Positions 21,173-31,865 of a stretch of DNA of 64,000 nt are shown piece by piece. The notes under the pieces are model-generated. The model did no database searches. It saw only the letters and a program-made list of their open reading frames with translations, and was not told the origin of the DNA. The translations under genes and the position numbers were made by a program. The stretch's first letter is position 1. Each line of letters opens with the position of its first letter. This DNA comes from Puccinellia tenuiflora (Eukaryota > Streptophyta > Magnoliopsida > Poales > Poaceae), in NCBI GenBank assembly GCA_012064385.1, contig QRDG01000415.1, forward strand, positions 2,558,340-2,622,339. Reading direction: 5' to 3'.

Positions 21173-23527
21173 TGAAAGTGCATGGTTGCTCCCATGCATG
21201 GTTTTGGTAATTAATGACAATCTCTATGGACTAATATTTGCATTGAGCTATATTTGTAGGTGTCCATTAGCTTGCTTGTCTCCATGTGTTGGAGTCGAGG
21301 TTAAGGGAAGAAGATCATTTGTTGATCAAGGCCAAGGTGTTCGTCATCAAGATAAAGGCAAAGTGAAGATATGCCGAAGAGGTGCTTCTCCCATCTTGGT
21401 GTATGGGGGAGCCACATGTGAATCTTCACCAAGCGAAGCGCAATCGAGGAAGGTGGTGCGTCTTGAGGAGATGAAGATCGTCTTCATCGACCTCAAGTGT
21501 TTTTAAGCGCAAGGCAAAGGTATGATCTTGATTGGGTTTCTATTTTACCGGTCTCATGTTGTTTAGTGAGAGACCGGGTTATAGGATAGTTAACCGTACT
21601 ATCAAGAGGGGCTCTCGACCGAGTAACTTGATCGTATCGTTCGTGGAGAGATCAACCCTTTGCATCCTTGCATCTTTGAAATCATCTTTGTTGGTTCTTA
21701 TTTGACTCTTATCGTGGTGTGGTCTTGGTGCTTGTCGTGCGTGTTATGACAAGGCTAAGATCACCAAAAACGGTTTGCATATGCGTCTTCATTTTGCATC
21801 TTCGGTATTGGAGATTTTGCCGGTTCATCCTTTTGGAAGGTTTCACCTTTCCAACCCTTTGCAAAATCTCCTTTGCTAGTTTGCCATTTTCAAAGGTTGC
21901 TTTTGTCGTCCTCTTTCCAACAAAATTGGTTTTGCTTCCTTCGGACTTCAATTGCAAAAGAAACGCTTTTTCGGTTTGCGAAAAAGAGCTTTTAAACTTT
22001 CCCCATTTGGTTTTACAATATATTGTTGGAATATGATGTTTCTCTGCATAATCTTGTTGTGCTCATTGTGATGATTCCAACGAGTCCAAGATTATCGGAA
22101 ACGGAGTCCATTTGCAAAAGTTATGGGGCGTTGGATTTGCTGTTTGGATCTACCCCGGAGATGGTCCGGAGTCTCCGGTCACACCGGAGTCTCCGCCCCC
22201 CCCCCCCCCCACCCTGGTTTTCGCTGCCGAATGGATTTGTGTGGTGCGCTCCTGGACTGTGTCCGGAGGCACCCCGGAGAAACCCCGGAGTCTCCGGTCT
22301 GGCCGGAATCTCTGGCCCTGATGACCGGAGTCTCCGGTGTGCCTGCCTCTCCGCAAAGTGTGGTGCGCCTCTGGCACCAGTACGGAAGGAGACCGGAGGC
22401 TGGCCGGAATGTCCGGCCCAGGCCGGAGTCTCCGGCCCACTTAGACCGGAGTCTCCAGCCTGAAAAGGCTGTAACGGCTAGTTTTTCAGAGAACCTATAA
22501 AAGGCCCCCTTCTTCCCCATTTGCCAAAAGTTTTTTTGGCTGCACGAATTTCACTCTCTCTCCCTCCATTGTTGACCTTGGAAAACCTTGCCCTCTCCAA
22601 TGATTCTTGCCCAAACTTAGGGATTCAAGAGAGGAGATCTAGATCTACCATTCCACCAATCAAAATCTCCTCTAAGTGAGGGGAACCTAGTGGATCTAGT
22701 TCTTGGAGTTCTTTTGTGGTTCTCCCCCTTGTTCTTCCTCTCTTATTCCCCCCCCCCCCCCCCCCCCAAGCATTTGTTGCTTGGTTGGAATTTGAGAGTG
22801 AAGGATTTGACCACTTTGTGTGTTCTTGCCTTTTGCATTTGTTGCATCGGGTTGCTCTCCCCACGAAGATTCGTGGAAAGTAAAGGTTGAAGAGCTTGTT
22901 ACTCTTGGGTGCATTGTGTTCCCAAGGGCTTGTTGCCTCTTGGGTGCATTGTGTACCCTAGACGGTTGGAGGTGCCGCGAAGTCTTCGAGTTGTGAAGTT
23001 CCGGCACGAATTTGGGAGCCCCCAATTGAGTTGTGGGTGTGTGCCCCAAGAGAAGTTGTAAAGGGCTCCGGAATCCGCCTCGAAGGATTCCGATAGTGGA
23101 AGGTGAACCAATCCCTTGGGTGATGTTCATCGGAGAATAGGGTGAGGCCTTTGTGGCATCTTGAGTAGGCCTCTTGTGGCGAGCTCACACCCCTCCAACG
23201 AGACGTACTCCCTTAACAAGGAGGAACTCGGGAATACATCCTCGTCTCCGCGTGCCCCGGTTATCTCTATACCCGAGCTTTTACTTATGCAATTTACATT
23301 GTGATAGCCTTCGTGCTTGAAGTTTATATCTTGCTATCACCTTGTTGCTTGCTTTGCTTAGCATAAGTTGTTGGTGCACATAGGTGAGCCTAGTAATTAG
23401 GTTGTTGGCTTGTTAATTTGAACACATAGTTTTATTCCATAATTATCAAGCCCCTAATTAGAAAAAGTTTTAATCGCCTATTCGCCCCCCCCCTCTAGGC
23501 GACATCCGGGCATAGCTTGTTCTTTCA
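21173..23527 (+). repeat. right LTR (2,355 bp)
   Basis: It starts TGAAAGTGCATGG and ends GTTCTTTCA, with inverted-repeat ends TGAAAG/CTTTCA. It follows the polypurine tract. The last 633 bases match the window start. The ORFs inside (for example 22023-22463) are artefacts. Two long C runs (22199-22212 and 22749-22767) lie within it. Confidence 0.94.
22155..22504 (+). promoter_or_regulatory. LTR promoter: CCGGAGTCTCCGG repeats and TATA box
   Basis: At least eight full or near copies of the near-palindrome CCGGAGTCTCCGG lie between about 22155 and 22458. A CTATAAAAGG box follows at 22495-22504, with the U3/R boundary expected about 30 bases further on. The arrangement is that of an LTR promoter with a repeated upstream element. 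The protein that would bind the repeat is unknown to me. Confidence 0.65.
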
Positions 23528-23639
23528 ACGAGCCTACAAGATATCTTCCAAAATCGTGGATCACCTCGTCAACATTGGTGTCATTGCGCCGAATTGGGTA
23601 AGTCCTGCATTTAGCTTTCATAAGACTCGAGGCTCAAGA

Positions 23640-25030
23640 TGAGCCCGGCTTTAACTTAATGAAGCCAACACACAAACAGAGTTCGTACACGTCGTGATCC
23701 GACAACAGAGCACGCAAGCTCGAAATAAAATACACCAAGCGCTAAAGCAGCTCAGGAACAGTAAAGCATACGAAGCTACTAACAACATGTGGGAAGTAAA
23801 CGCCCCACAAGGCCCTACTACGCCACGCACGACACCTAGATAGGGGATACAAGCAGGAAGGTTGAGAAGCGTCATCCAGGCGCCTCCCGAACCTGAGTAT
23901 AGAGCAGACGAATCCTGCTAATTGTCAGCTCCATGGCCTCTCAATCTTGTCGCTTAGCAACTGGCTTCCACACCTGTAGATACATAGAAAGTTTGTAAAG
24001 TCCGTTAGCCGGCTGAGCAGGGAAGATTCCCTCAACGGTGAACTTGTTCCGGGTAGTCCAAATAGACCATACTAGCGCCGCACAGCACACGTCCACAAGA
24101 TCCTTTTAGTTTGGCCCACGTAAGTGCGCAGTTCCCGATACACGTTCGCGAAGCAGGTCGGGTTCCAATTACATTGGAGCAACTCGCGTACGTCACTCCA
24201 CATGAACTTGGCCAGAGGGCATGTGAAGAAGATGTGGTTTGTGTCCTCAAACTCGCCACATAGGGCGCACCGCCCATTGGAAGGGCCATGCCGATGACGA
24301 ATGTTGTCATTTGACGGCAGCCGCTTCCGAATAAGTTGCCAAAGGAACACCTTAATTTTTGGGGGTACTGCCACCCTCCAAATCTCGCAGAAGTGTCTAC
24401 GGGGTGTTCCTTCGCAGAGCTTACGGTAAAGAGAGCTAACAGTGAACCTCCCCGAAGGTTCAAGAGCCCAAATTATCCGGTCCGGATCCTGAGAGGGGTG
24501 GGTAGATTCAAGAATCCTCAGCAGGTTAACCCACTGGACTTGCTCCGCTAGGCCAAAGGCGCGCCTACACGGGATATACCAACTACCCTGGCTAAAAGCC
24601 TGCGCCACCATCATCTCGGGATCAACAGTAATGGAGAAAATCTTCGGAAAGCTCTCCTTAAGCGGTCCCGGGCCACTCCACCAATCCAGCCAAAGCCTGG
24701 TGGAGGTCCCATTACCAATTATGTGTTTGGCCCCCAGGCGAAACACCTCCTTGACTTTATGGATCGCCCTCCAGAATTGCGAGCCCTGGGTGTGATTGTC
24801 CACTAACAAATCCTTGCCCCTTAGGTACTTATTGCGGAGAATATCGGCCCACAAGCCTTGCTCTTCACATTTAGCTTTCATTGACACACAGGCCCGAGAT
24901 GCCGCAAGACTCGTAAAATTGAGGACAAATCCAGTCAAATCTCTCCATCTTCGACCAAACCCGAGCCCTTCAAACGCTTGCAACAAAAGAACCCATCAAA
25001 TGCCTTCACAATATCCAATTTTGGAGAAGC
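23640..25030 (-). pseudogene. LINE (L1-type) ORF2 relic, internally deleted
   Basis: The right end (minus strand, near 25015) encodes LDIVKAFDG, reverse-transcriptase motif A. The frame at 24072-24986 then jumps to the downstream part: EEQGLWADILRNKYLRGKD near 24850, FTVSSLYRKLCEG and VPPKIKVFLWQLIRKRLPS near 24350-24440, and the Cys/His zf-RVT signature CALCGEFEDTNHIFFTC near 24250. The catalytic RT core between these is missing. After 24072 the reading continues in another frame (VWSIWTTRNKF, about 24050). It is a dead retroposon fragment directly beside the right LTR of the Copia element. Confidence 0.85.
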
Positions 25031-25152
25031 AGAGGATTATCAGCTGCAAGCTTTCCATTAACGTTTCTGTTATTCCCTCATTCCAATAGCCAATGTTTAT
25101 CCTAGGCACACCATTTTACCTAGGATTCACACACGAGGTTTGCACGGTACTA

Positions 25153-26496
25153 CTATGAATCTATGATAGCATGAGATGCCACGGAGGCGAGGTAAGCTGC
25201 CGGGTCCATCTCGTAGCCCACGAAGTTCTTCCACCTCTCGCAGTCCACGCCGCCGCCGGCGACCACCTCCTCGATCTCATGCGACTCGACGTTGAACGCG
25301 AAGGTCCCCTGACGACTGCTGCCTTCTCCAAGCGTGAACAAGAGGACGCCGCTCCTCTGGTAGAACCATCGCAGGTTGATGGCTGCGATACGTCTTACCA
25401 CGATATCCTTCTGCGGCGGCATCAAGAGGCCCGGCAGGACGCCGGTCTTCCACACCCACTCGCCGCAGTCCCCGGCGCTCGGATCAAAGAAATATACTTT
25501 CATGCAAAGTTCGTATGCGGAAGTTGCTGCAACCACGCAACACAGCCTCCCGCCGTGGCTCACGCCTAGCAGCATTTCGCCCTGTTCCCTGTACCCCGGG
25601 AGGCCGTCCCGCGGCATGGGCACCTCCCTGGGCTCCGGCGCGTCGATCCGCACCGCCAGCGCCGTGAACAGCAGTGGCCAGTAGGCCACGCCATGGAGCA
25701 CCACGCCCTGGCCGAGCTCGATCAGCTTCTTGCCCGTGATCCTGGGGCCCGACCTCCGGCACTCCACGCTCCAGCGGCCGGGGGTGTCCGACGAGTAGGT
25801 GCGCAGCGCGGTGAAGCCTCGGCGGTTGTAGACGAGGAGGAGGCGGAAGAAGGTGGGCGGGAGGTCCATGTCTTCCATGTCGTCGTCGCCGGCGAGCAGC
25901 GCGCACGCGTACGACCCCGGCATGGAGTCCCCGGACAGGGGCGGGAGCAGAGCCATGTCGCCCGTCATGGGGTTGCACACGCAGAGCTCGAGCCCGGCGG
26001 CGCGGCCCTCGTGCCGGAGCTCCAGGACGAGGCGCCCGTTGCGGGACGCCACCGCGCGGGCGTGCTCGAAGAATTCGTGGCCCACGACGCCGTCGAAGGC
26101 ATCCGCCAGCGAGGGGCTGCGCGAGCCGAGGAACCGAGCGCCCGAAAGGGCCGGGACGAAGCAGGGCTGCGCGGAGACGGCGGCGGCGGCGGAGCGCGTG
26201 CGCTTTCGCGCGGTGGCGGCGCCGTCCTCGTGGTGGAAGAATCCCAGGAGGAGGCGGGAGGGAGGGAGCGACGTTGCCAGGGGACGGCTGCGGGAGAGCA
26301 CGGCGGCATCGTCGGCCACCACGCGGGCCCAGCGCCGGCACGTGCTGGCGCACCGCACGATGTCCGCGGCGTCCTCGCACCGCGTGAAGACGTCCGAGAG
26401 CGCATCGTCGTGGAGGCAAGTGCCATTGGTATTGCTCGGCTCATCGTCGTCTCTCCGGCACCGCCGCCGGCGCGAGAGCCAGCCGTGAGACGGCAT
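25153..26496 (-). CDS. F-box protein (grass-type, single exon)
   Basis: A 447-residue intact ORF. The N-terminal F-box is clear (DDALSDVFTRCEDAADIVRCASTCRRWARV in outline, residues about 29-60) and would bind SKP1 in an SCF ubiquitin ligase. The rest (LLLGFFHHE near residue 85, CNPMTGDMALLPPLSG near 175, FFDPSAGDCGEWVWKTG near 350) has the layout of the large grass families of F-box proteins with a C-terminal beta-propeller-like substrate domain; the substrate is unknown. It is GC-rich with no introns, typical of this family. The start is the first ATG of the frame and is followed by a basic Arg stretch. It is transcribed in the same direction as PHO2, whose stop lies about 450 bases upstream. 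A recent pseudogene is unlikely because the frame is clean. Confidence 0.85.
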   Translation of the reverse strand: MPSHGWLSRRRRCRRDDDEPSNTNGTCLHDDALSDVFTRCEDAADIVRCASTCRRWARVVADDAAVLSRSRPLATSLPPSRLLLGFFHHEDGAATARKRTRSAAAAVSAQPCFVPALSGARFLGSRSPSLADAFDGVVGHEFFEHARAVASRNGRLVLELRHEGRAAGLELCVCNPMTGDMALLPPLSGDSMPGSYACALLAGDDDMEDMDLPPTFFRLLLVYNRRGFTALRTYSSDTPGRWSVECRRSGPRITGKKLIELGQGVVLHGVAYWPLLFTALAVRIDAPEPREVPMPRDGLPGYREQGEMLLGVSHGGRLCCVVAATSAYELCMKVYFFDPSAGDCGEWVWKTGVLPGLLMPPQKDIVVRRIAAINLRWFYQRSGVLLFTLGEGSSRQGTFAFNVESHEIEEVVAGGGVDCERWKNFVGYEMDPAAYLASVASHAIIDS

Positions 26497-26940
26497 GGAT
26501 CGATCATCGAGTGGAGAGAGCCGAGTGTTGGACGGATGGATCTGATTTCTGTCGGTTGAGAAATATATAGCCCGCCCGCCCGGTTTGGAGTCGGTCTCGT
26601 TGTGTTTGTGGTCGACCGGTCTGGACTCGGCTTCCTTCTCGCGTCAGATCAGAAAAAAAACTGAATACAATAAGTATCCACCACAAATTTACTTGATATA
26701 TCTGTCTCAATTTACATCACACTCCCAATTTCAGCACAAAACCACATCAGCTCTACTGCCCAATTAATTTCAACTCATCTGTGGCCCAATTTTCAGCTCA
26801 ACAATCACACACAAGTTTTCCCAGTTTACAATTACAAGCTATATATGCACAGGATACACAGCATTTTATTCCAACAATCTATACAATACCAGTGTTGCTG
26901 CCGTCATCGTCGCCACACAGGAGGAGCACCTGCTCTCGAG

Positions 26941-29900
26941 CTACTGGCCGCAGGGGATCCCGGCTTCGGAGAAGGCGGCAACGAGCTTCGGCAGCAGCTT
27001 GCCGAGCATGATCTTAAACCCCGTCGAGCAGTTCTTGCAGCCGTCCTCTGATATGTACGCGGTGTCGTGGGCATGGCCGACGAGGTCGCCACCGAGGTAT
27101 GCCTCGCAGGCTTCCAGGATGTGCGGCGCACGGTCAGTGAAGTGCTCCTTGACAAACTTGTCAAAGTGCTGGATGAAGACAAGGGGGAGAGGCCCGTCAA
27201 TATTATTCAGTATACATATTTCTCGTCTTATAAGACTGAAAGGTACAGCTGAATTTAATGAACTATGAAGCTATAGGTTGGTTAGGGCATGCATCTGATA
27301 TACAATGAATGAAATCTGGCATTATACTTAGGACTCAAAGCACTCTAACTCCTAGATAGGATTTAGTTCTGCAATTTAATAACTGCTACCAAAATTCAGT
27401 TGACCCATATCAGTTTTTCGCACATGGGATAGTCAGATTATTCGTTAAGTACAGAATGTACAGAGCTGGTGACTTGCCTTTGGTGGTTTGTGCAAAATGT
27501 ACACCATGGACTTGCAAGACAACAAGAAAGCATTCTCGTTGTAAGTGATGGAGTTCTTCTCTCCGTCAGCTTTCCCCACAAACTTGTCGTAGCCTGCCTC
27601 GTTAAAATAAGGCTTCTCATTGAGAACAAGAGCCTGAAGGGATAGCAGCAGTTGAAGAACGGTCGAGCCCTCAGGATTCCACACCTCATTGCCAGTTCCT
27701 GCCCATGTCTTGAGCAGGCTTAGACATACTTTGCCCGATTCATACAAGTTCGGGTTCAGGCGGAGTCCTCCAGAGTGATAGTGAACAGACTGGAAAAAAG
27801 AAAGTCACTATTCAGCAGCTTGACGATCTCAACTGGAAGTTACACACAACGCAAGAGCAATACTAGAAAAGAATAAACTTACAGGAGGTTCATGAGGATA
27901 ATCCGGTGGAAAGAATATATCGAAGAAAAACAGATTATCATGATAAGGCGTTCCAGCTGCCCCAACAATGCAAGCCCTTAGAAGATCCATCCTTTCCTCA
28001 TAAACTCTAACATGGATATCATCTGCAAAGAAGACAAATAAAACCGTGTAAGTGCTGTACGAAAAAATATGTTCCATGTTTCCATCAGTTATTTCATAAA
28101 TATTACTTTCTACTAAATCTAATTTGACCTTGCAAACAAGTGCTTTTGAATCCAAGCTTACACTGAAGGATTTAATGAACATACAAAAAATGCAAATATA
28201 GACTAAATTTTTCCAAAATATTTTTATTCATAAAGTGGCTAGTTTAATTTTTGATTTTCTCCTTACTAAGGTTTACATAATTCTATATGTAATTTTATGA
28301 ACTCGTTAGTTTTATCACAGCAAAGGAATATAATAACTCTCACAACTTACAAGAGAGTTGCATGTTATGTTCACACATTCGATGTTTTTATCTTTGACAG
28401 TTTAGCAGCTTGAGTAACTTCTCATACTCCCAACAATAATGAACAAGATGTCATATACATGATACAGCTATAATGATGTAGGCCTTTCAAACTTAAATCA
28501 TCTCATGAAGATGCCAAACAATTTCTTGAGGAAGGAACCCTCACATGCTGTGCTATCATGTGGAACGTAGAACATTTAACTTATTTCCAACCACAAAGGA
28601 ATTATATAAGCTTTGTAGCATAACAGATTCGCATCTATGTGTAATACAAAACGAAAGGGGCAATGATACATGTAGATCATTAATACTATGTTGTGATAGA
28701 CTAAAAAATAATATCAAGTTATAATAAACAGATGCCAAATTTTTAGACAAAATGAGTCGGTGACAAGATTCAGTTTCATGTAGAATTGTAATGGACTAAA
28801 AAAGAAAGAGAAAAGCAAACCTGGTAAATCTTTCTGTAAGATTGTCCATTCCTGTTGTATCTTCTTCAGCCAGCCTCTTTTAACCTAGCACATCAGAAAT
28901 TAATGATTATAACAAAGAATTTGCACATGCTGCAATAGAAACTAAAAATTCAAACAAATAAACAAGATTGAATTAGGTAAAGTATTACATTTTCGTGGCC
29001 ACTTTCTTTCACAAAGTGATGATCAGAACAGTCCACCACAACATCAAATCTTTTTATGCCAGTGTCTGAAGGTAATTGTGGATTCTCAATCTGCGTCACC
29101 AACTCCAAGATATGTTTTTCTTCGGGATAATCTTCTGCAGATGAATGTAGTTCTGCTGTCTTCACAACTTGGTACTGAGGATTTGCAGTAACCTGGGGGA
29201 ACAACTTCATCTTAGAGTTGTGAAAAATCAAGCGCAAATTATTCAGCGAGATATAAAGCTTACTGAGCTGGATGACGTAGAATCATGAGCGCCAAACAAA
29301 CTAGTAGCCACATTTGTCAGAAAATCAAAAGCTGTTTTGGAGAAGATAAAAGCATTGAGCAATGAACCAGTGCAGTCTTCAGCAGATTCTTCCAGAGCAT
29401 TCTGGGTGAAAACATTAAGTTGTTGCTTAAATTTCAATGCATGTACTAACAAACAGTACAAGGAAAGATGCAAACACAAGCTGACCTTTGTACTCTCATG
29501 GTAAATTTTTTCCTGCTCATCACCGTCATCAACAGAAGTATGCACCTCATTCATTGATTCCAGTGCATTATCTAGGAGTCTCTCTAATCCAATTATTTCA
29601 AAATGTTGTGCCTGAAATTGGTACAAAGGAGAAAGATACGTTACCAATAGTCTCGACATACCATGTAGTTAGAAAATATGGGTAAAAAATGATAATAAAA
29701 CACAACAGTGCAACAAGGAAGAAAACCAACTCAAGATAAGCTTACCTTGGATACCACACCACTAGCCCATTGAACTTCAATTCCTTCATCTTTATACCCA
29801 AGAACATTGCCAATGCATGATAAGAAGCCAGAGGAGGTATCCAAACTTTTCCTGCTAACTGTCATAGTCCCATTGGTGAGATCTGCTTCAGACTTGTCGA

Positions 29901-31119
29901 TGTTCAGAGCTGATCTAATAACGACTTCACCAGTGCAAAAGGAGAAATCCAGGTGCTCTACTAGCTCATAAGCACTCACTGTCTCCTCAGTGAGGGCATT
30001 TCCATATCTGACACTGTCATCATCCACAGGAACAATCCATTTTACATTTACAGTCCGCTCAAGTGCATCCACATTCCTCACTAGCCCAATCCGCTGGCGT
30101 TCAGCAGCCTCCTCTACTGCCAGTTTCTCGAGGACAAATTGCCCCGGCCAAAAATCATGATCACCAGGGGTGCTAACAGGAGCCAAGTTCTGGGGTTCTA
30201 GCCCAAGAGATATACTTCCATTTTGCCATAGAACATCAAAAGTGCTCTTTGTCTTGGCAACGACATATGTTTGAGAATATTGTGAACAACACTTACGGCC
30301 TTCACTTGGGAAGCAAGACTTCGCAGAATCCATTGCCCCGAGACTTCCATCATGGCCAGCAGAGAGAGTGCACCAATCACCCAACTGCCAATTAGCATAA
30401 GGGAAGCATGACAGCAATGTGAGGTTCTTTGGGTCCTGAAAGTTTGGAGGAGTTGATGATCGATCACCCCAAACATTTGTCACCGAGGTTATCCAGTTCA
30501 CATGCACCAGCCCCACATCAACATGAGACACAACACCTTCATCTCGGCTGGCCCTCCATGATCCAGACAACCATGTTCCCGACTTGGAAACAGGGGGGTG
30601 GGCAATCCTCACACGTTGGCTTGGATAGTAGAAATAAGGTGCATCTTCAAAACGAACTGGAGGAATGGGCGTCAGTACCTCAGAGTCCCTTAACAGCATT
30701 TCACACTTTGCCCCATCACTGAAGACAACGGTGATCAGGTCAAATGCCCTGATCACCCGCCCAATCCATGGTCCCATAACCACGCAGTCACCAGAGACAA
30801 AGGACCTCACTCTTGAAAGCTGTTTGCTGTTGACATCTTTTATTATATCACCAGAGTTTGTCTCCAAGTCCACAAACATTGCAACCCCAACAACGCGGCC
30901 CAACTGACCTGAGGGATCAGACACGGGGCAGACTAAGTCCCCATGAAGAAAACCCCTTTCAAAAGTAAGAAAATCATCGATCTTGCCGATGCTCTCATCC
31001 AAGCTTGATAAGATGCTTTGTGCATGGTCGCTGTATGTAAACTCACAGTCTTCCTGGTCCTCGCTATCACTGGTTCCAGCGTATGACTCACTGTCTGAGT
31101 CAGTTACAAGCAAATCCAT
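26941..31119 (-). CDS. PHO2: PHO2/UBC24-type ubiquitin-conjugating enzyme E2 (phosphate homeostasis)
   Basis: Coding exons in gene order: 31119-29746, 29611-29486, 29401-29264, 29192-28989, 28884-28821, 28022-27883, 27789-27478 and 27168-26941. All junctions keep frame and give 861 residues, close to the known plant PHO2 length. The first exon encodes the long N-terminal region with SH3/tudor-like repeats of the UBE2O class. The UBC fold starts near residue 615 (KRGWLKKIQQEW) and includes FFPPDYPHEPP, LRLNPNLYESGKVCLSLL with the catalytic Cys at about residue 704, and a helical C-terminus. PHO2 promotes turnover of phosphate transporters and PHO1. miR399 sites in the leader support PHO2 over the related UBC23. 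The ATG at 31119 is chosen because the upstream ATG (31152) lies in an intron ending TGTTGCAG. The last intron begins GC, not GT. Confidence 0.95.
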
Positions 31120-31304
31120 GTTTACAGACCCTGCAACACCAAATTTGGTCATTTTTTAATGATATGGAACGAACAATGTTGTTAAGAAATATTAGATTAA
31201 AGGCTACCTTTTGGGAATAAGCTATGCTCTGTTGTAAAGAACAACCTTTGAACAGCAGGTTGACGTTCAGATCAATGTGTACGGTCAGCACACTTGAGTG
31301 CTAA

Positions 31305-31742
31305 TGCCAAAGGAGAATTCCCTGATATAGTACCAGTAACCGCCAAAGGAGATTTGCCCAAATGCGTAATAAGAAACAGTAATACTTAGTGCCAAAGGAG
31401 ATTTGCCCAGATAGGACTATGAAGCTAAAGGTAGAGCCGAACTAGATGCCCAGATAGCAATCTATAGCTAAATCTAATGCCAAAGGAGATTTGTCCAGGG
31501 AGCAATCGGAAGCAACAGCATACAACGGAGGAGACCAGAAGAACTATAGGTAGATTTGCCAAAGGAGATTTGCCCAGAACTATAGGTAGGTTTTGCCAAA
31601 GGAGATTTGCCAAGAACTATAGGTAGGTTTTGCCAAAGGAGATTTGCCAAGAACTATAGGTAGGTTTTGCCAAAGGAGATTTGCCCAGAAGGACAGAACA
31701 GTCGCTATCTGAAACTTTCGTTGCCAAAGGAGATTTGCCCTA
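31305..31742 (-). promoter_or_regulatory. PHO2: array of nine miR399 target sites in the PHO2 leader
   Basis: On the plus strand the sequence reads like miR399 itself (TGCCAAAGGAGATTTGCCC), so the minus-strand transcript is complementary to it. Sites start at 31305 (one base shorter, degenerate), 31341 (first base changed), 31390, 31478, 31557, 31594, 31631, 31668 and 31722, each about 21 bases. The 5' part that pairs with the miRNA seed is preserved in all of them. Cleavage here by miR399 during phosphate starvation would lower PHO2 and raise phosphate uptake; this is established for Arabidopsis and rice PHO2. Published plant leaders usually have about five sites. Confidence 0.93.
31541..31688. 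repeat. 37-bp tandem repeat, four copies, each with one miR399 site
   Basis: GAACTATAGGTAGRTTTTGCC plus the miR399 core recurs at exactly 37-base steps (site starts 31557, 31594, 31631, 31668). The copies are nearly identical, showing recent local duplication of the target site. Confidence 0.9.
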
Positions 31743-31865
31743 AAAGGGATTCACTCGCTTTCAATGATCGCCAGTCGTAAATAGTCAGCAGAGTATATGC
31801 CACCGCCAGATGACCAATATTCATCAAGAAAGCAACTGACAATTTTCATCGGGGATTAACTGATC

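Larger units (their letters stand above)
1..23527 (+). mobile_element. Copia-type LTR retrotransposon, gag-only, with two nested transposons
   Basis: The right LTR (21173-23527) begins TGAAAG and ends CTTTCA. Its last 633 bases match window positions 1-634, the visible end of the left LTR. A tRNA-iMet-type primer binding site follows the left LTR and a polypurine tract precedes the right LTR. The internal region encodes only a gag-like protein with two CCHC zinc knuckles; I find no protease, integrase, reverse transcriptase or RNase H, so the element would depend on enzymes supplied in trans. The two LTR ends differ at roughly twenty of about 633 positions by eye. At the commonly assumed grass rate of 1.3e-8 per site per year that is about one million years, and both nested elements must be younger. 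The right-hand target duplication should be ACGAG (23528-23532); its partner is outside the window. Copia/SIRE-like assignment is inference from the gag and primer site. Confidence 0.88.
31208..31865 (-). other. PHO2: PHO2 5' leader exon (noncoding)
   Basis: On the minus strand this exon lies between the acceptor TTGCAG (31866-31871) and the donor at 31207 (AAAAGG/TAGCC region, GT at 31207-31206). It joins to the coding exon at 31130. It contains all the miR399-complementary sites and no long ORF. In Arabidopsis the miR399 sites are also in a noncoding 5' exon upstream of the coding region. Confidence 0.75.

Noticed and set aside
25484..26419. 311-residue minus-strand ORF and 288-residue plus-strand ORF over the F-box gene
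   Set aside because: They are frame shadows of the GC-rich F-box coding sequence, with Arg/Pro-rich translations and no domain.
31119..31152. PHO2 start at the upstream ATG (31152)
   Set aside because: That ATG lies before a good acceptor (TGTTGCAG at 31131-31138), in an intron. The ATG at 31119 in the exon fits the family N-terminus.
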